NCBI RefSeq assembly: GCF_014697625.1
Contig: NZ_JACJSG010000026.1
Location: forward strand, 55,243 to 119,242
Direction of reading: 5' to 3'
Origin: Anabaena azotica FACHB-119
GTDB lineage: Bacteria; Cyanobacteriota; Cyanobacteriia; Cyanobacteriales; Nostocaceae
Length of the DNA: 64,000 nt
The position numbers and the translations under genes were made by a program. The notes below the pieces were generated by a model. The model searched no databases. It was given only the letters and a program-made list of their open reading frames with translations, and was not told the DNA's origin. This document shows, piece by piece, positions 42,427-51,868 of the stretch (its first letter is position 1; each line of letters starts with the position of its first letter).

Positions 42427-43023
42427 TTATTCTTGCAAATAAATCAAATCTTCTGGCGTATTACAATTAAATAATACTTCTGGCGTAGGTAAAGATAACA
42501 GTTGTACAGAATGGTTATTTAACCATTGCTGAAAAGAACGCCCGCCTTGATTGATAAAATCTAATAATTGCGGTAAACAGCGACGGCGATAGAAACCACA
42601 TAAGGGTTCCCAGCCTTTGGCGTGATGGGCTAAGGCTGCTATTGCATCTTCTGGTACAATCTCAAGACTAGCAGCCCAATCTTGCAAAACCTCAACCCGT
42701 AATTTAGGTAAATCGCAAGCTAACAGCAATACCCATTCAGATTTTACCTCTGCTAACCCTTGAGCAAAGCCAACTAAAGGGCCGTGAGTCGTCGCATCAG
42801 AGTTAGAGGGAACTTCTCGAATAAATTCGCACCTGGGTAAAACTAAATGCTGATAGCGTTCCGGCCAAGGGGTGACTATATAAACTTTATTAGCACAACT
42901 TGCCGCAATATTACAGACAAATTGCAACAACGGCACACCATTCACAGATATCAAAGCTTTATCCTGTCCCATACGGGAACTTTGACCACCCGCTAAGACA
43001 ATAGCACTTAACTCATTAATCAT
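42427..43023 (-). CDS. mobA: Molybdenum cofactor guanylyltransferase
   Basis: The 198-residue enzyme adds GMP to molybdopterin to form the bis-MGD type cofactor, needed for example by nitrate reductase. The nucleotide-binding loop AIVLAGGQSSRMGQDKALI, LLLACDLPKLRVEVL and WEPLCGFYRRRCLPQL are in order, and NTPEDLIYLQE closes it. Length is normal. No other molybdenum gene is adjacent. Stop and start are in ordinary context. Confidence 0.93.
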   Translation of the reverse strand: MINELSAIVLAGGQSSRMGQDKALISVNGVPLLQFVCNIAASCANKVYIVTPWPERYQHLVLPRCEFIREVPSNSDATTHGPLVGFAQGLAEVKSEWVLLLACDLPKLRVEVLQDWAASLEIVPEDAIAALAHHAKGWEPLCGFYRRRCLPQLLDFINQGGRSFQQWLNNHSVQLLSLPTPEVLFNCNTPEDLIYLQE

Positions 43024-43164
43024 TAGTCATCAGTTTTAGGTATATCTTTTTTTGTAATACAGTTGGGTTTTTTAATAAGATTACTGCGATCGCTTCCACA
43101 GCAATCAATTTCGTTACAAACCTCTAGAGCGTGTCTTCAAAGTCTTTCGATCCCCCCTAGCTCA

Positions 43165-43257
43165 AGCCAGTAGCCTCTCTACGAGACGCTACTGACTTGT
43201 CAACATTCATAGTTCTAGCCTTTGGCGGTTAATAGCAGCGTTGATATTCCTATCTTG
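43165..43257 (-). pseudogene. Fossil of a tnpB gene (C-terminal end and right-end hairpin)
   Basis: Read leftward from 43257, the frame gives QDRNINAAINRQRLEL and a stop at 43207-43209. This is the last catalytic block of a TnpB (D-R-N-x-N-A-A-I-N). Behind it is a hairpin AGTAGCCTCTCTACGAGACGCTACT (43170-43194, split here as AGTAGC/GCTACT around TCT-AGA pairing), as at right ends of IS605-type elements. No upstream TnpB sequence survives; the tandem hydrolase gene ends about 47 bp away. Confidence 0.6.
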
Positions 43258-43303
43258 CTTTGTGTATCTTGTTTTGTAGGTTAGCGAGATGGGACTGCTC
43301 AAA

Positions 43304-44986
43304 TCAACCCGTTTTAGCCAAAGCATAGGCCAAATATATAATTATGAACGATATGAGGAGCTTGAGCCAAAATGCTAAACTATTCCATACAAAACCCTGA
43401 AAAATCCACCATACCCATATAAATGCTATAAACAAGACCAATAATAACAATAATGGCGCAAAGTAGGGGGCAGCTCGTGAAATCCATTGAAATTTGGCGG
43501 ATATTTGTGCGATTTCCGGGAGATGAGAAGGACGAGTACGATCTCCGTCTAACGTGAATGCAAGAATACTAGTCTGGTTTTCCTGTGCAAGTGGTTCTCC
43601 ATGCCCACCCTGGTAATAGTAAACTTCTTCAGTTCTGTCATCGTCAAAGTGAAAACCATCAAATCCACCTGTACCAATGTCTTTCATACCTATTCCACGT
43701 AACCCACTGCAAAGCAAACCAACAGGCCAATCCCAACAACTCCTATCATTACGCAGTTCCTCAACTTGACCTAAATCAAAGCGCTCCTGCCAAGGGTATT
43801 CACGAGGTAGCACGCTACCTGCTAAGTAAATTCGCTTAAACTTCATTGCTGGGACTCTCTTTAAACTCTCTCCCAGAATATAAGTTCCGTTGCTGTGTCC
43901 AATAAAATGAAATTCTGCTTGAGGATTTAAGGCAAAACGATAACTATACTGGTCTTGAAACCATCTAATATTTCGCCTTCTTAGCCAAGGAAAGAAAAAA
44001 TTAAATGCCGAGAAATAACCATAGGTAGAGCGCACTACTGCTACTTTTCCATTGGTACGCATTCTGATTTGCTCTTCTAACTGACCTACCCACCCACTAT
44101 TACTATCTCGTATACCGTGAACGATAAATACAGTTGTAGTTTTAGTTATATGCTCTCCGGGATCAACAGTTACGTTCCCTTGAAGCTCGGTAGGGATGAG
44201 TTGAGATTTTTGCGGGTCATATTGAAAAATTGCCCACTTCAGCAATTTGTATCTTAAATTCCATTCTGCCAAAGCTTCAGAATTACGCCCTTTTGGATAA
44301 TAAAAGTCATCATGCTTTGCACCAGGGATATCCAATTGCACGCCATTAGGAAATGCCTGAATATCGATACTGTCAGTCCTTTTGACGACTCCATCCTGAG
44401 TACCAAGCACTTGAATCATTACTGGCTCTGGCTTTTTCATATTGGAGAAATAGCGAATCCAACTGATTCTTAAATTAGTAACGAAAGCTGAACCTTGAAC
44501 GGTTTCGTGCAAGCTAGGTAACCAACCTGTAACACTGGAAAAATTGACTAGTGCAGATACCAAAAAATTCTCAGGTTCAAAGCCTCTATTAATTGATGCA
44601 AGTAAAACAAAACGACTGACTTTTTCTGTCCAATGGATCTCACTGCTAGGTATATTGGGGTAAGCTCCAGCCGCTACTAAATAAGCTTGTCTGATCATCA
44701 ATCCGCCAACACTATGACCAATACAAATCACATCTTCGTAGGGTTCGCCACTAGCAATTGACTCGATCCAACATTGTTCGATTTCTGCTTTCAGTTCTAA
44801 CGATAATGTCTCAATTGAATGTGTGAAGAAAGTTTTCAATGCACGCAAATTCCAGGAACCGTAATGGGTAAAGACTAGCCAGTCGCTACCAGAAAATTCT
44901 TCTTCCTCTTTCAGTTGTTTCAGTAATAAGTTCCATTTTTTCGGTGAGCCATCGATTCCAGTTGCCAAGACAATCAAGCGTTTCAT
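43304..44986 (-). CDS. Tandem alpha/beta hydrolase protein with C-terminal membrane helices
   Basis: The 560-residue protein carries two hydrolase-like halves. The first has RLIVLATGIDGSPKKW and the elbow VICIGHSVGGLMIRQ (G-H-S-V-G). The second starts near residue 285 with TTVFIVHGIRDSNSGWVGQL and has FHFIGHSNGTYILGES (G-H-S-N-G). The last 60 residues form two hydrophobic segments (FAPLLLLLVLFIAFIWVW and LLISFIIIYLAYALAK), so the enzyme is tail-anchored. Both nucleophile elbows look intact. I do not recognise the whole architecture; lipase or esterase activity is the likely class. Confidence 0.82.
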   Translation of the reverse strand: MKRLIVLATGIDGSPKKWNLLLKQLKEEEEFSGSDWLVFTHYGSWNLRALKTFFTHSIETLSLELKAEIEQCWIESIASGEPYEDVICIGHSVGGLMIRQAYLVAAGAYPNIPSSEIHWTEKVSRFVLLASINRGFEPENFLVSALVNFSSVTGWLPSLHETVQGSAFVTNLRISWIRYFSNMKKPEPVMIQVLGTQDGVVKRTDSIDIQAFPNGVQLDIPGAKHDDFYYPKGRNSEALAEWNLRYKLLKWAIFQYDPQKSQLIPTELQGNVTVDPGEHITKTTTVFIVHGIRDSNSGWVGQLEEQIRMRTNGKVAVVRSTYGYFSAFNFFFPWLRRRNIRWFQDQYSYRFALNPQAEFHFIGHSNGTYILGESLKRVPAMKFKRIYLAGSVLPREYPWQERFDLGQVEELRNDRSCWDWPVGLLCSGLRGIGMKDIGTGGFDGFHFDDDRTEEVYYYQGGHGEPLAQENQTSILAFTLDGDRTRPSHLPEIAQISAKFQWISRAAPYFAPLLLLLVLFIAFIWVWWIFQGFVWNSLAFWLKLLISFIIIYLAYALAKTG

Positions 44987-45541
44987 GAACTAATTTCCTG
45001 TCTAGCTATATAAGTTAAGTTTTTCCTTCTGGTGGCCTTTCTTAAAACCCTCATACCAATTCAAAATTTGCTCATTAAGAAAGTGAGACTTAGCTTAGGT
45101 TTGGGGGTTTGCATCTATATAATATTTTTTGTGAAATGGTATCACAGTGGAGAAGTAGCTAAGGTGAGTTATCATACTCTCGTTACAGTTTTACTAGCGA
45201 TTTATTGAAATATGACCATAACATCTGCAAAATTCAGTAAATACTAGCATATATAATGTAAGAATAATAACTTATGTTTATATGATGACATTAGAGTGCA
45301 AAAGCTAATCATAGTCCGCCTGATGAGGGAGAGTTTGATATTTGTCGAATTTCTTGCTAATGTATCTGCAATGTCAGTTTATTTATGTGATGTTCTGGGA
45401 TCAAACAGGGATTATGAGAGCGATCGCTACATCACAACCTGAGAATAAATCTGTATGGACATGGCAAATAAATTTTTCATTGCCAAAATCACAATCATCA
45501 TTTAACTAGGTCAATATTAATTCAATGGACAATTTTATTGC
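44987..45541. other. Intergenic region, no gene found
   Basis: This AT-rich 555-bp spacer lies between the divergent hydrolase gene and the SemiSWEET gene. One GCGATCGC site is at 45420-45427. Promoters for both genes should lie here, but no convincing box pair, repeat array or structured RNA was recognised. Confidence 0.5.
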
Positions 45542-45796
45542 ATGGATTTTGTGACAATTTTAGGCATAGTTGCAGCAACATTAACCACAATTGCCTTTTT
45601 ACCGCAAGTGTGGCGGACATGGAAAACAAAGTCAGCAAAAGATGTCTCTTTCATCATGCTGATTGCTTTTATGAGTGGTCTTGTTTTGTGGTTAATTTAT
45701 GGAATTATCCTCAACGCCTTACCAATTATTCTAGCTAACAGTATAACTTTAGTTTTAAATTTTATAATTTTATGGCTTAAAATTAAATATAGATAG
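45542..45796 (+). CDS. SemiSWEET sugar transporter (PQ-loop)
   Basis: The 84-residue protein has three membrane helices, as in bacterial SemiSWEETs, which work as dimers. The PQ motif is in TIAFLPQVWRTWKTKSAKDVS. The third helix LPIILANSITLVLNFIILWLK has the conserved Asn. Sugar transport is the family role; the substrate is not known. The start is ATG 45542 (MDFVTILGIVA). It lies 21 bp ahead of the radical SAM gene, so it may share its transcript. Confidence 0.93.
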   Translation: MDFVTILGIVAATLTTIAFLPQVWRTWKTKSAKDVSFIMLIAFMSGLVLWLIYGIILNALPIILANSITLVLNFIILWLKIKYR

Positions 45797-45817
45797 ATAT
45801 GTCTTAATACAACACCT

Positions 45818-47467
45818 GTGACATCTTCCTTATTTAGTTCTGAACGCCTGTTATTTACACCCGCTACGCCTGAAAGCAACGCCATACCAATGATATTTGC
45901 TTTCCCCAATGAGTATACGGTGGGTATTACTAGCTTAGGATATCAGGTAGTGTGGGCGACTTTGGCAATGCGTAGTGATGTCCAGGTGAGCCGATTATTT
46001 ACTGATACTTCCGAACCATTACAACGAAATCCAGAAATTGTGGGATTTTCCATTTCTTGGGAACTAGATTATGTAAATATTCTCAATTTGCTGGAATCTT
46101 TATCAATTCCTATTCAAGCAATTAATCGTGATGATTCTCAGCCGATTATTTTCGGTGGCGGGCCTGTTCTCACAGCTAACCCGGAACCTTTTGCTGATTT
46201 TTTTGATGTGATTTTGTTGGGGGATGGCGAAAACCTTTTAGGTGATTTTATTGATGCTTATAAAGAAGTGAGGAATGCTTCTAGGCAAACTCAACTGCAA
46301 GCACTCGCACAAGTACCGGGAATTTATGTTCCGAGTTTATATGCGGTGGAGTATGCAGCAGCAGATGGGGCGATAAGTTCTATTAAACCAATTTCTGGGG
46401 AAATTCCGGCGGTGGTGCAAAAGCAGACTTACCGGGGAAACACCCTATCAGCCTCGACTGTAGTCACCGAAAAGGCGGCTTGGGAAAATATTTTCATGGT
46501 GGAAGTGGTGCGGAGTTGTCCAGAAATGTGCCGCTTCTGTTTGGCTAGTTACTTAACATTACCTTTTAGAACTGCTAGTTTAGCAGGTTCCCTAATTCCA
46601 GCTATTGAGAAAGGTTTACAAGTAACAAATCGTTTGGGGTTATTGGGTGCTTCTGTAACTCAGCATCCAGAATTTTCTGCTTTGCTGGATTATATTAGTC
46701 AACCAAAATATGATGATGTGCGCCTCAGTATTGCCTCAGTACGTACAAATACAGTGACAGAACAGCTAGCGGCAACTTTGGCAAAACGAGACACGCGATC
46801 GCTTACTATTGCTGTAGAAAGTGGTTCAGAAAAAGTCCGGCAAATCGTTAACAAAAAACTCCACAACGACGAAATCATCCAAGCCGCCGTCAATGCTAAA
46901 GCTGGGGGTTTGACAGGTTTGAAACTCTACGGCATGGTGGGAATACCAGGAGAAGAAGCAGAAGATTTAGACGCAACGGTGGCGATGATGCGGAGTGTGA
47001 AAAAGGCTGCGCCAGGGTTGCGGCTAACTTTGGGTTGTAGTACCTTTGTACCCAAAGCCCATACACCATTTCAATGGTATGGAGTAAATCGCCAAGCAGA
47101 GAAGCGCTTACAATTTTTGCAGAAACAGTTAAAACCCCAAGGTATAGATTTTCGCCCAGAAAGTTATAATTGGTCTATAATCCAGGCTTTGATATCTAGA
47201 GGCGATCGCCGTATCTCCCAACTGCTGGAACTCACCCGCAACTTTGGCGACTCCTTGGGGAGTTACAAACGCGCCTTCAAACAACTCAAAGGTCAAATCC
47301 CTGACTTAGAATTTTATGTGCATCAAAATTGGTCAACCGAGCAAGTTCTACCTTGGAGCCACTTGCAAGGGCCGCTACCACAGTCTACACTACTAAAGCA
47401 TTTGGCTGAAGCTACTAGTCATTTCCCAGGAAGAACTACAGCCATTAAATTAATAGTTAGAAATTGA
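45818..47467 (+). CDS. B12-binding domain radical SAM protein
   Basis: The 549-residue protein starts at GTG 45818. The N-terminal part (EYTVGITSLGYQVVWATL, FSISWELDYVNIL, IIFGGGPVLTANPEPF) is a cobalamin-binding-like domain, and the radical SAM cluster site is CPEMCRFCLA (C-x3-C-x2-C) near residue 232. GLKLYGMVGIPGEEAEDLDATVA and the end match the cyanobacterial group I know only as B12-binding radical SAM proteins. The substrate is unknown. The next gene starts directly behind its stop codon (47467/47468). Confidence 0.9.
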   Translation: MTSSLFSSERLLFTPATPESNAIPMIFAFPNEYTVGITSLGYQVVWATLAMRSDVQVSRLFTDTSEPLQRNPEIVGFSISWELDYVNILNLLESLSIPIQAINRDDSQPIIFGGGPVLTANPEPFADFFDVILLGDGENLLGDFIDAYKEVRNASRQTQLQALAQVPGIYVPSLYAVEYAAADGAISSIKPISGEIPAVVQKQTYRGNTLSASTVVTEKAAWENIFMVEVVRSCPEMCRFCLASYLTLPFRTASLAGSLIPAIEKGLQVTNRLGLLGASVTQHPEFSALLDYISQPKYDDVRLSIASVRTNTVTEQLAATLAKRDTRSLTIAVESGSEKVRQIVNKKLHNDEIIQAAVNAKAGGLTGLKLYGMVGIPGEEAEDLDATVAMMRSVKKAAPGLRLTLGCSTFVPKAHTPFQWYGVNRQAEKRLQFLQKQLKPQGIDFRPESYNWSIIQALISRGDRRISQLLELTRNFGDSLGSYKRAFKQLKGQIPDLEFYVHQNWSTEQVLPWSHLQGPLPQSTLLKHLAEATSHFPGRTTAIKLIVRN

Positions 47468-47656
47468 ATGCAAAATACAGCCGAATTTTACTGTGCATAT
47501 TGTGGTGAACCAAACTTGACTTTTATTGATTTAAGTGCAGGTGGACAACAATCTTACGTTGAAGACTGCCAAGTTTGCTGTCGTCCAAATATTTTATATG
47601 TGCGGGTTGACGAAGATACCCTAGACATCGAAATTGATACAGAATATGAAGGTTGA
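47468..47656 (+). CDS. CPXCG motif cysteine-rich protein
   Basis: The 62-residue protein has zinc-ribbon-like pairs: CAYCGEPN near residue 9 and CQVCCRPN near residue 36, with acidic DEDTLDIEIDTEYEG at the end. The family is known only by its cysteine pattern. It begins at the very next base after the radical SAM stop, so the two are translated from one mRNA. A helper role for the radical SAM enzyme is possible but only inferred from linkage. Confidence 0.9.
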   Translation: MQNTAEFYCAYCGEPNLTFIDLSAGGQQSYVEDCQVCCRPNILYVRVDEDTLDIEIDTEYEG

Positions 47657-47674
47657 GATTAGGTTTTTCTTTCC

Positions 47675-48118
47675 ATGCTGCACTTTCAACATTCCTCACT
47701 AATTAACGCGCCACCGGAAGTAGTTTGGAAATTCCACGAAAGACCGGATATTTTACAACTACTAACCCCACCTTGGCAACCAGTGCGAGTAGTCCGCCGA
47801 GAGGGAGGCTTAGAAGTAGGCGCAATTACAGAATTTAAGTTATTCCTTGGCCCTGTTCCCTTAACTTGGTTAGCGCGTCATACTCAGTGTGAGAAATATC
47901 GCTTGTTTACCGATACACAAATATCTGGGCCTTTTGAATATTGGATACATCACCATCGATTTGAGTCAGAAAATGGTCAAACCAGGCTGACTGACGATAT
48001 TACATACCTAATGCCTGGTGGTGAGACAATAGAGTTTGTGAGCGGTTGGCTAGTGCAAGCGCAATTAGAAGCTATGTTTCGCTACCGTCATTTTGTCACT
48101 AAACGGGAGTGTGAGTAG
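47675..48118 (+). CDS. SRPBCC family protein (polyketide-cyclase/START-like fold)
   Basis: The 147-residue protein starts MLHFQHSSLINAPPEVVWKFHERPDILQLLTPPW, typical of SRPBCC domains, and keeps to that pattern (GAITEFKLFLGPVPLTWLARHT, DITYLMPGGETIEF). The fold binds hydrophobic ligands. It lies 18 bp after the CPXCG gene and completes a likely operon with it and the radical SAM protein. Ligand unknown. Confidence 0.9.
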   Translation: MLHFQHSSLINAPPEVVWKFHERPDILQLLTPPWQPVRVVRREGGLEVGAITEFKLFLGPVPLTWLARHTQCEKYRLFTDTQISGPFEYWIHHHRFESENGQTRLTDDITYLMPGGETIEFVSGWLVQAQLEAMFRYRHFVTKRECE

Positions 48119-48250
48119 GGGAAAGGGGGAAGGGGGAAGGGGGAAAGGGGAAGGGGGAAGGCTTTAATCTTTTTCACCTGTCACCTGTCATCTGTCACCT
48201 GATAACTGATAACTGGTAACTGATAACTGATAACTGTCAACTGTCAACTG
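48118..48250. repeat. Purine tract and heptamer arrays ahead of the M16 gene end
   Basis: GGGGGAA units fill 48118-48161. CACCTGT and TAACTGA heptamers fill 48174-48250. The last array overlaps the 3' end of the leftward M16 gene (stop at 48237), so its final codons are repeat-encoded. Confidence 0.85.
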
Positions 48251-51185
48251 TCCCTACTGTGACTACTACCATTTGTTCTGGGTGGAGTAACTCACGGGCT
48301 GCTTGATTAACTTCGGCTAGGGTGACTTGCTCAATTTTCTGATTATAAGAGTGCAGTTCGCTCTGATCTAGCCCATAGATATGATTCATCAAGATTCTAT
48401 GGGTTAATTCTTCTGGGTCTGCCAAGGATACGTTATAATTACCGATTAAGGTGCGTTTAGCTGTGTCTAGTTCGGATGCAGTCACACCTTTTTGGTTAAT
48501 TTGTGTCAGCACTTGTTGGGTACTGGCGATCGCAGCCTTCGCATCTTCAGGACTGGTTTGCATTTCAATCCAGAATGTACCATAATCTCTCTCTGCTAGG
48601 AAGTCGCTATAAATACCGTAAGTTAAACCTTGGCGATCGCGCACTTGCGCACCTAATCTACTAGATAAGGTATCCCCCCCCAAAATTTGGTTTAACACCA
48701 GCGCCGCGTAAAATCTGGGGTCTTGGCGGTTAATACCTGCATAACCTATGTAGGTAACGGCTTGAGTTTTCCCAGGGAGAACGGGATTTACTCGCGTGAT
48801 AGTTTTTGGTAACGGTACTTGGGGATATTGTATAGTTGGTGGTTCCCCTGTGGCTTGCCAATTACTAAACTCGGCGGCAATTTGCGATCGCACTTGCTGA
48901 GGTGCAAAATCTCCCACCAGCACCAACACGGTAGTATCTGGGCGATAATATTTTTGATTAAAAGCAATCACATCCTGACGGCGAAGCTTGCGTAAACTCT
49001 CCACCGTGGGAAACTCATGTAGGGGATGTTTTTGCGGATAAATTGATTGTACAAATACCCTTCTCGCAACTTCTGCGGGGTCATCTAATTCCATTTTCAA
49101 CGCAGTTAAAGCCTGTTGGCGATTTAGTTCCAGTTCTTTTTGGGGGAATGTGCTGTTTTGCAGCGTATCAGCTAATGTCTGAATCAATACTGGAAAATCT
49201 TCAGCTAAACTATCCCCTTGGATACTCATCCCATTCCGATAAGCGGCAAAGTCTAAAGTTATACCCCTGTCATCTAAAACTTGCGCTAGGGTGAAAGCAT
49301 TTTTAGTCTTAGTCCCACTCATCAAGCTATCTGCTACTAAAGTGGCTAAACCAGCCTGTCCATCTGGGTCAAATTCTGTACCAGCTTTGATGTAGCCACT
49401 CAAGGTGACAGTGGGTGTACTTTTATCGGGTAGTAAAAATACCTGCAACCCATTAGCTAAAGTAAACTGCTGTGGTAAACTTACTCGTGATTTGTGCTGG
49501 CTAGTATCTGTAGCATCTAGAGATGGTAAATACTTCATCACCTCAGATGATGCCACAGATGAGCCGCTAGTGAGGTTTTCTTGTGTATGTTGTGTGGGCT
49601 TTTTGCTATTAACTTGATGCTGCTGATATGATGTGGGTGTAAAAATACCTACTTTCCGTTGAGATTTCTGTAAATATTTATTAACTACACGCACCACATC
49701 TTGGGAACTAACTTGTCTAATCGCTGCTAAATAATGGTCAGTAAAGCGATAATCACCAGCAGTTGTCTCATCATTACCTAACTGCGTAGCTTGATCAGTG
49801 ATGGTGCGATAACTCAAAATAGTGGCAGCTTCTAACTGTCTTTTTGCTCTGGCTAATTCCTCTGATTTTACACCGGTGCGGGCAAGATTAGCGATCGCTT
49901 TATCCAACACCAAATCAATTTTACCTACATCTTGGTCTGGATCTGCCGTCACCTGCAACTCATACCAACCAGCTTGTTGCAAACCGCCAACAGAAGCTTC
50001 CACTTCACTAGCTAAACCCGATTCTACCAACGCCTGATACAGTCGAGAATTACGCCCCTCGCTCAAGATGTAATCGACAACCTCTAAAGCTGGTATATCT
50101 GGGTGAGTCACCTGTGGTACTGGGTAAATCACTTGCAGTAGTGCTGCGCCACCCGGTTCGCGGAGGATGAGGGGAGTGGGGGAAGATGAGGGAGATGAGG
50201 GAGATGAGGGAGTGGGGGGAGATGAGGGAGATGAGGGAGATGAGGGAGTGGGGGGAGATGAGGGAGAACTATGGACTATGGACTGTTGACTGTTGACTAT
50301 TGACTGTTGACTATTGACTATGGACTGTTGACTGATAACTGATAACTGATAACTGATAACTGATAACTGTTGACGCTTAGGTATATTACCAAATATCTCT
50401 TTTACCATTGCCAAGGTTTTTTCGGCTTGGCAGTCACCGACTATGATTAAGACGGCATTATCAGGACTATAATATTTTTGGTAGTATTTTTGTACTTGCT
50501 CAACTTGAAAGTTTTCTACATCCGCTTTTGTACCGCCAACAGGTAAGCCATAAGGATGATGAGGAAATACGGTTTGCATCACTGCACGATTAAGCCGATA
50601 TTCTGGGCTATTTTCGTAACCCTGTAACTCGGAAATGACTACTCGCTTCTCACTGGCTAGTTTTTCCGCGTCAATGACCGCATTTTGCATTCTGTCTGCT
50701 TCCAGCACTAGCACCGCTTTTAGCTTTTCTCGTTCTACTGTGCTATAATATGCTGTTTGGTCATAGCTGGTGAAGGCGTTAGAGTCGCTACCTAAAGCAC
50801 TAAATAAAGTGCCAAATTGAGTGGGACGGCTTTGTGTCCCTTTGAACATCATGTGTTCTAGTTGATGGGCGATACCGTTGTCTCCTGGTTCTTCGTGGCG
50901 TGAACCAAATTTGTACCACACCTGTACACTCACAATTGGTACAGTATTTACTTCCTTGATTAATACGGTTAAACCATTGTCCAGCACTGTCTTGTGGACA
51001 TTTTCTGTTAATTGAAATTGATGGGGATTTTGCGTCACTAATGTTGTTTGGGAATTGTCTGGAATCAATGTGGTTTTGTATTGAGTTTCAGTAGGCTTAT
51101 TACTAAACGATAATATTGTAATTAAAAAAACACTTAAAAATAACACATAAAAACGGTAACGGTAGAAGACGGAAAATGCAGACAT
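48237..51185 (-). CDS. Tandem M16 family zinc peptidase with repeat-encoded linker
   Basis: The 982-residue protein has an N-terminal anchor (residues 11-28) and two M16 units. Unit one has the zinc motif HQLEH at residues 107-111 (HxxEH) with a downstream Glu in EKRVVISELQGYENSP. Unit two, from about residue 560, lacks HxxEH, as expected of the non-catalytic half. Members act as processing peptidases or PqqL-type proteases in the periplasm. Between about residues 270 and 342 the frame runs through heptamer and 9-bp repeats, which give ISYQLSVIS and SPSSPPTPSS-type segments. The frame is nevertheless open throughout. It is thus larger than usual relatives. Confidence 0.88.
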   Translation of the reverse strand: MSAFSVFYRYRFYVLFLSVFLITILSFSNKPTETQYKTTLIPDNSQTTLVTQNPHQFQLTENVHKTVLDNGLTVLIKEVNTVPIVSVQVWYKFGSRHEEPGDNGIAHQLEHMMFKGTQSRPTQFGTLFSALGSDSNAFTSYDQTAYYSTVEREKLKAVLVLEADRMQNAVIDAEKLASEKRVVISELQGYENSPEYRLNRAVMQTVFPHHPYGLPVGGTKADVENFQVEQVQKYYQKYYSPDNAVLIIVGDCQAEKTLAMVKEIFGNIPKRQQLSVISYQLSVISQQSIVNSQQSIVNSQQSIVHSSPSSPPTPSSPSSPSSPPTPSSPSSPSSSPTPLILREPGGAALLQVIYPVPQVTHPDIPALEVVDYILSEGRNSRLYQALVESGLASEVEASVGGLQQAGWYELQVTADPDQDVGKIDLVLDKAIANLARTGVKSEELARAKRQLEAATILSYRTITDQATQLGNDETTAGDYRFTDHYLAAIRQVSSQDVVRVVNKYLQKSQRKVGIFTPTSYQQHQVNSKKPTQHTQENLTSGSSVASSEVMKYLPSLDATDTSQHKSRVSLPQQFTLANGLQVFLLPDKSTPTVTLSGYIKAGTEFDPDGQAGLATLVADSLMSGTKTKNAFTLAQVLDDRGITLDFAAYRNGMSIQGDSLAEDFPVLIQTLADTLQNSTFPQKELELNRQQALTALKMELDDPAEVARRVFVQSIYPQKHPLHEFPTVESLRKLRRQDVIAFNQKYYRPDTTVLVLVGDFAPQQVRSQIAAEFSNWQATGEPPTIQYPQVPLPKTITRVNPVLPGKTQAVTYIGYAGINRQDPRFYAALVLNQILGGDTLSSRLGAQVRDRQGLTYGIYSDFLAERDYGTFWIEMQTSPEDAKAAIASTQQVLTQINQKGVTASELDTAKRTLIGNYNVSLADPEELTHRILMNHIYGLDQSELHSYNQKIEQVTLAEVNQAARELLHPEQMVVVTVGTVDS
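50161..50370. repeat. Repeat array inside the M16 coding sequence
   Basis: GATGAGGGA 9-bp units in a 42-bp higher-order repeat, then GGACTGTTGACTATTGACT and GATAACT heptamers, lie in frame within the M16 gene. The translation is Ser/Pro-rich, then ISQQSIVNSQQ-like. Confidence 0.92.
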
Positions 51186-51410
51186 TTATTTAACTGATGT
51201 GTTGAGTTTATTCGTTTTTTATGAACAAACCCAGTTTAATGCTTTGAAGCGCAGGTGACAAAAAAAACCACATCTTGTATATCAAAATACAATTAAGTTA
51301 ACTTATTTTACTGAAAGCAGTCGCCACAGAGGTTAGGACAGATATAATATCAAGTCCTGCGAATGACTGACGATCTGGTTGGTTGAGTTGGTAACGGGTA
51401 GCGAATAGGT

Positions 51411-51446
51411 AATTACCAATTACCAATTACCAATTACCAATTACCC
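51411..51446. repeat. Heptamer array (ATTACCA) at the VOC gene end
   Basis: About five copies of ATTACCA lie directly before the stop of the leftward VOC gene. Similar arrays are at 58027-58074. Confidence 0.85.
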
Positions 51447-51865
51447 TACTTTAAAACTCTAATAAATTCTAGTGGTAAGCCATCGGTGTCAGCAATAAAA
51501 GCCACTTCAAAAATGCGATCGCCTATCTGCTGCTGTGTCGGTTCTAAAAGTATCTTCAACGGCGATAATTCCGCTACTTGTGATACACATTCTTGTAAAT
51601 TTGTCAACCATCCAGGTAAATCTGGTGTAGCTTCAGTTAAATCGAATGACAGGTGATAATAACCCACATAATGCTCATCTGCAAAAGCATCAGCTGCTGG
51701 TTTAGGTTCAGGAATTTGGATAAGTTCAATTCTGCCGCCTAATCCTTCCATCCAGCAAGCTAGGGTATAGCCTGTTGTGAAGCGTTCACAAACCGTAAAG
51801 CCTAGTATTTCATAGAAGGCGATCGCTCGATGGATATTCGCAGTCCGAATAGAGGCGTGGTGCAT
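51446..51865 (-). CDS. VOC (glyoxalase/dioxygenase) family protein
   Basis: The 139-residue protein starts MHHASIRTANIHRAIAFYEILGFTVCERF, the classic first module of the vicinal-oxygen-chelate fold. It ends with EVAFIADTDGLPLEFIRVLK, the second. His, Glu and similar metal ligands are at plausible sites (H3 and the final E in LEFIR). It could be a lactoylglutathione lyase or dioxygenase relative; the substrate is open. It stands alone between repeat arrays. Confidence 0.88.
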   Translation of the reverse strand: MHHASIRTANIHRAIAFYEILGFTVCERFTTGYTLACWMEGLGGRIELIQIPEPKPAADAFADEHYVGYYHLSFDLTEATPDLPGWLTNLQECVSQVAELSPLKILLEPTQQQIGDRIFEVAFIADTDGLPLEFIRVLK

Positions 51866-51868
51866 AAA

